Below are positions 18,096 to 21,016 of a stretch of DNA of 21,016 nt, piece after piece; position 1 is the stretch's first letter, and every line of letters begins with the position of its first letter. The position numbers and the translations under genes are program-made. Where the stretch lies: NCBI GenBank assembly GCA_003427395.1, contig BFEA01000003.1, forward strand, positions 8,204,441-8,225,456, given 5' to 3'. This DNA comes from Chara braunii (taxonomy: Eukaryota; Streptophyta; Charophyceae; Charales; Characeae). The notes beneath the pieces are model-generated. The model had not been told where the DNA came from. It searched no databases and saw only the letters and a list, made by a program, of their open reading frames with translations.

Positions 18096-18128
18096 GCCGC
18101 TGGCGAGGGACCCAGCTATGGTGCCCAG
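18096..18128 (+). other. Candidate 33-bp microexon
   Basis: A pyrimidine-containing stretch ending in GGTGCAG precedes position 18096, and CCCAG|GTGAGTAC, a near-consensus splice donor, follows 18128. The 33 bp between would encode 11 residues (AAGEGPSYGAQ) in phase 0. No flanking exon is recognised, so this may be chance. Confidence 0.15.
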
Positions 18129-18335
18129 GTGAGTACTCTACACCCCGCGGCTATGGGTGCCACTCTCCACTCTTCCCCTCTCTACTCCTACGCCTCTACC
18201 TCTACCTAGCGCAGCGCATGGAACACTGGCGCTGCTCCAGCAGAGTGACACCCACTGAATGGGAACTCCTGGATGTCCAGCAACTGGACTGGCCCACCTA
18301 GATATAGTGCTGTGCCTGGCTGGTGTGGCCGTGGT

Positions 18336-18386
18336 CTGCAACCAGGGCCGTGCGATCGTAACTCCGGTCGACCGTCCTGGTTGCAG
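18336..18386. repeat. Perfect 11-bp inverted repeat
   Basis: CTGCAACCAGG (18336-18346) and CCTGGTTGCAG (18376-18386) are exact reverse complements around a 29-nt loop. Confidence 0.88.
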
Positions 18387-18529
18387 GCCCAAGTCCTGGA
18401 ACTGCACATCAGGACAAAATACTGGCCTGCCTGGGTCCGTATCGGGCATCCAGGCCCTCCTGCTGATGCAGCAGGGGAGTGCTGCTAGCGGACGAACCAG
18501 AACCTGGCCTCCCTCGGCCAAAACGTGGT

Positions 18530-18570
18530 CCTCAGGTCCGAACAGACACAGGCCTGTTCGGACTCTGAGG
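18530..18570. repeat. Inverted repeat with 8-nt loop
   Basis: CCTCAGGTCCGAACAG (18530-18545) pairs with CTGTTCGGACTCTGAGG (18554-18570), with a single extra base in the right arm. Confidence 0.88.
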
Positions 18571-18827
18571 AAAGTCCGAAACGACACAACTGGAACAGAC
18601 AAAAATAGACCAGCCGAAAGACTCAGTCACTCAGCAAAACCAAATAAAAGAAAAACAAATAAATAAATGAATGCTGAATCTGAGAAATAGGAACATGCGT
18701 GGAGCAAGATGCGTGCCTGGCCTGGAAATGGCCGTGGGCCTCCAGGTCGTGCAGCCCCAAGATGGCCATGTGGCCTGGGGGCCCTCAGCAACCATTTGGT
18801 CCCCACAAAGGGGCTTGTGAGCAGGCC

Positions 18828-18962
18828 TCAGCATTCTACACCGTAGGTGTTAGGTCCTAGGTGGAGACCTAGAAGTAGGGAAGTCACGATTTCGGCCGGG
18901 TTCTTTCTTGACTTTTTCACGTTGGTTTCGTCGGAGGTCACGTCCGGCCTGCTGGCGGCCAT
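18828..18962 (-). other. Candidate short reading frame or exon, minus strand
   Basis: The minus strand has an ATG at 18962 in a favourable context (AGCTATGG) and a 44-codon frame beginning MAASRPDVTSDETNVKKSRK. The first 26 codons mostly end in G or C. No domain is recognised. The plus strand is also open here (18847-19227, GTG start, hydrophobic peptide), so at most one can be real and both may be chance. Confidence 0.15.
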
Positions 18963-19317
18963 AGCTGGGGCCTGCCACCTCTTTTGGTTGCAGCGCTGGA
19001 TTATAGACCCGAAGTTCTACTGGACGGTTACCTTCTTTTGGTGCTCTGTTGGGGCTATGTCAGCTACCAGCGAAGAAGCTCCTCTTCCATTGGATAGTCA
19101 ACGACTACAAAACCCCATCGTAGTCACTATGCATGGCGGACAGTATTCCACTATCCATCTCAAGAAGATCTGCTCCCTAACAGAAGCTGACCTCCCCTTC
19201 CTCCAGTGCGTCAGCCTGCCAGTGTGATGGATGTGCATACAAAGCAAGCACTATCCCTTTCATAGCCATAAACACCCACCCGTTTGCATCATGCTGACAT
19301 GCCCCTCCGCCACTGCC

Positions 19318-19457
19318 CACCAGCAGTGCTAGCCCAGCAAACAGCGCCTAGCCCCCCCAGCAGCGCCGGCCCCGCCAGCAGCGCAAGCCCCGCCAGCAGC
19401 ACCTAGCCCCCGCCAGCAGCGCAAGCCCCGCCAGCAGCACCTACCCCCGCCAGCAGC
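19318..19457 (+). repeat. CCCCGCCAGCAGC minisatellite
   Basis: About seven units of roughly 18-20 bp built on CCCCGCCAGCAGCGCAAG and CCCCGCCAGCAGCACCTAG, the two types alternating in the second half. Confidence 0.93.
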
Positions 19458-19612
19458 TGGAAATTTGTTATAATCTCATCTCACCAAATAATGATAAGTA
19501 AGCACTCTTGACGGAATCCATGCCTCTGAAAAAGACATTTGCAATCTGAACGCAAATTGCAAACTTGGATAACACCAAATAAGTACGAGAAAAGCATTGA
19601 AGTCACATAATA

Positions 19613-19799
19613 ATGAAAGCTCCCTTCTGTCCAGTCACCAATGCCAGCAATGTAGCTCACCTATATTGGCGCTCGGCGCCCAGACAACAGACAGACAGCT
19701 CCTGTGACGTGGACTCCTGTCTACAACAGGTCAGCATTGAGAACATCAGCCTGAGGAATGCATGGTCTCCGAGTGAACAGCTCGTTTTGTCTTCAGCAG
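19613..19799 (+). other. Candidate 5' coding exon
   Basis: An ATG at 19613 with A at -3 opens a frame beginning MKAPFCPVTNASNVAHLYW that stays open through a strong splice donor, CAG|GTGAGT, at 19799/19800. The 62-residue segment has four Cys and mixed composition typical of protein, with no family recognised. The frame also continues 86 nt beyond the donor before a stop. No promoter, downstream acceptor or partner exon was identified. Confidence 0.2.
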
Positions 19800-20182
19800 G
19801 TGAGTGCCTCAGTTACACCGCTCTTCCCCTGTCTCCCCTCACAGGCCCTTATGCCCAAGGACCACCACTCTCCCCCACTGGCTAGGCGCCCCATCAGCCC
19901 GGCTATGGCTCCTTGTAGCTGCCCTGCTGCCTGACATCACAGATCCCACACGCTCCGCCAGTGCCCTCTTCCCTCTGCCCCGGCTATCATTCGACGAGCA
20001 AGCACTCCAGCAGCGCTCCTGCATCCAGTCAGCCAGAATGTAAGGAATGAGCCCAGGCTATTCCTTTGATGTTGGCTGGCTGCACGCGACCCGGCTGGAC
20101 TGGGTGCTCTCAGTCCCAGTTGCTGTGCCCAGGGCCCCTTCCATAATCTGCTCGGGGCTCAACTGTAAGTGCCCTCGGCCTC

Positions 20183-20250
20183 AGCATCTGCAACCAACAG
20201 GGTGTTTGGCCCTACCGGTTGGTTGGAGATGCTGCGTGCAGCAACCAACC
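20183..20250. repeat. Two mutually exclusive hairpins
   Basis: AGCATCTGCAACCAAC (20183-20198) pairs with GTTGGTTGGAGATGCT (20218-20233) at 15 of 16 positions. The same middle arm can instead pair with GCAGCAACCAACC (20238-20250) with one bulge. The two folds cannot coexist. Confidence 0.75.
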
Positions 20251-20471
20251 CACAAGTGCCCCATTCCTGCTCACATCGGCCTGTTCTCAGGTCAAGTCAC
20301 AGTTTTTGCAGCCCTGCCCTCGCTTAGGGCGGGCATGGTCTTTCCAGGATTGCCGAGGGGGCTAATTCCTCGCACATTTGCACAAACAAACGAAAAAAAC
20401 ACGAAATCGGCCAAACAGATGTACTGTTCCGCTTACCAAGACAGGTTTTCTCTCCTGTTCCTTTTTGTTTC

Positions 20472-20553
20472 TTTTTTTTTTTTCGTTAAGCAAAAGTTAT
20501 TGCAGCCATTTCTCCGTTTGTGTGTGTCATACTTGTGCAGGGGCCATGCTAAT
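20472..20553 (-). pseudogene. U6 spliceosomal snRNA-like retropseudogene
   Basis: On the minus strand, from 20553 down, the sequence reads ATTAGCATGGCCCCTGCACA followed by AG.ATGACAC.CA. This matches the central region of U6 snRNA (after the ACAGAGA box, through the U4-pairing and internal stem-loop region) at about 30 of 33 bases. The ACAGAGA box itself is not recognisable to the right, and the 3' part (20484-20520) is diverged. The run of T at 20472-20483 would be an A tail on the minus strand, so this fits a truncated, LINE-mobilised U6 retrocopy rather than a functional gene. Identity rests on the core match. Confidence 0.65.
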
Positions 20554-20967
20554 ATGTTAACGGATGTCCTGAACGACAAGCTGTTGCAGCCGCTCACGGT
20601 CAGCTGTTCATTCTGTGCTTGGTGACCAACATCTGATTGATCTCTTTTTCATCAATCTGATGGATGACCTATGGGACCAGAGGTTGCAGACTTGGGGAGA
20701 TCTGTTTCAATGGACCGAAAGGAACGGCCTTTTCCGTCAATGCCGCAGAACAGAAAAAAGGGAGGGGAGGGGGAGGAAGGACTTGTCATTTGAGAACACC
20801 AAGAGATGTGTGAGAAACCAATAATATCTAGGCAAATCTGCATATTGTTGAATCTTGCAGAAGCCGCTTATCTGTAATAAAGTAATAATTGAGTTTATTT
20901 TCTGGTCATTTCTGGGCAGAACATTATCAGCAGGCAGAAGGAGCTGCACCTGTGTATATGTGCTTGT
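20554..20967. other. No gene recognised
   Basis: Mixed sequence with a short purine-rich run near 20755-20780. Overlapping short frames on both strands show no domain. Confidence 0.5.
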
Positions 20968-20977
20968 GGGGGGGGGG

Positions 20978-21016
<39 letters not shown>
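20968..21016. repeat. G12 run and (AG)n microsatellite
   Basis: Twelve G (20968-20979) are followed by an AG tract that reaches the right edge of the window and probably continues. Confidence 0.97.

Larger units (their letters stand above)
18129..18827. other. GC-rich stretch with several inverted repeats, no gene supported
   Basis: Overlapping frames on both strands (18138-18602 minus, 18259-18666 plus) are open over the same DNA and neither has a domain. Three inverted repeats lie within it, annotated separately or listed under findings. A short (AAAT)n run sits near 18655. Confidence 0.5.

Noticed and set aside
18138-18602. 154-codon minus-strand frame
   Set aside because: The plus strand is open over the same DNA, there is no domain, and GC-rich inverted-repeat DNA readily gives such frames.
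20047-20625. 192-codon plus-strand frame
   Set aside because: It reads through the T tract and the antisense of the U6-like pseudogene, which are non-coding retroposed sequence.

Overview
This window looks like repeat-dominated intergenic nuclear DNA from a large eukaryotic genome. The signs are a decayed LINE retrotransposon with endonuclease and reverse transcriptase domains, a piece of a second LINE, a U6 snRNA-like retropseudogene, a short insertion flanked by a target-site duplication, and many long microsatellites. The lineage cannot be fixed from sequence alone. The C-terminal parts of both LINEs resemble the zinc-finger/RVT tail found in plant, algal, fungal and some animal L1-like elements. 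I found no intact protein-coding gene, no rRNA or tRNA gene, and nothing prokaryotic.

Layout. Positions 1-235 hold simple repeats arranged as a large imperfect palindrome. From 528 to 1315 a 12-bp motif (CCAATCTTATGG and variants) recurs eight times in AT-rich DNA, partly through a 90-bp tandem duplication. A GC-richer block (about 1844-4352) has several frame-shifted stretches that read like decayed coding sequence, which I cannot assign to a family. The main element is a plus-strand L1-like LINE (5002-9274) with recognisable endonuclease, RT and C-terminal segments, broken by frameshifts, stops and an internal deletion, and ending in a short A tail. From about 9285 to 11108 a set of dispersed repeats alternates in direct and inverted orientation around a (TC)n(AC)n tract. 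A pyrimidine/purine strand switch (11430-11795), a tandem duplication (12113-12400), two tandem copies of a C-rich repeat with a third inverted copy at about 16110-16455, and an unusual GAT-rich minisatellite that would encode Asp-rich repeats (13310-14188) follow.

From 14597 on there are a minus-strand retroposon 3' end, a G-quadruplex-rich stretch, a second LINE C-terminal fragment on the minus strand next to a 3' tail identical over 19 bp to that of the first LINE, a 94-bp insertion with a perfect 12-bp target-site duplication, a cryptically simple CAG-rich tract, another (CT)n tract, several inverted repeats, a CCCCGCCAGCAG minisatellite, and the U6-like pseudogene. A few splice-site-bounded stretches (18096-18128, 19613-19799) could be exons of an unseen gene, but the support is weak.

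No genes here work together as a pathway. The window is best read as layers of retroposition and tandem-repeat growth. I saw no convincing new biological system; the most interesting items are the shared LINE tail, the alternating inverted repeat family, the motif array and the Asp-encoding minisatellite.
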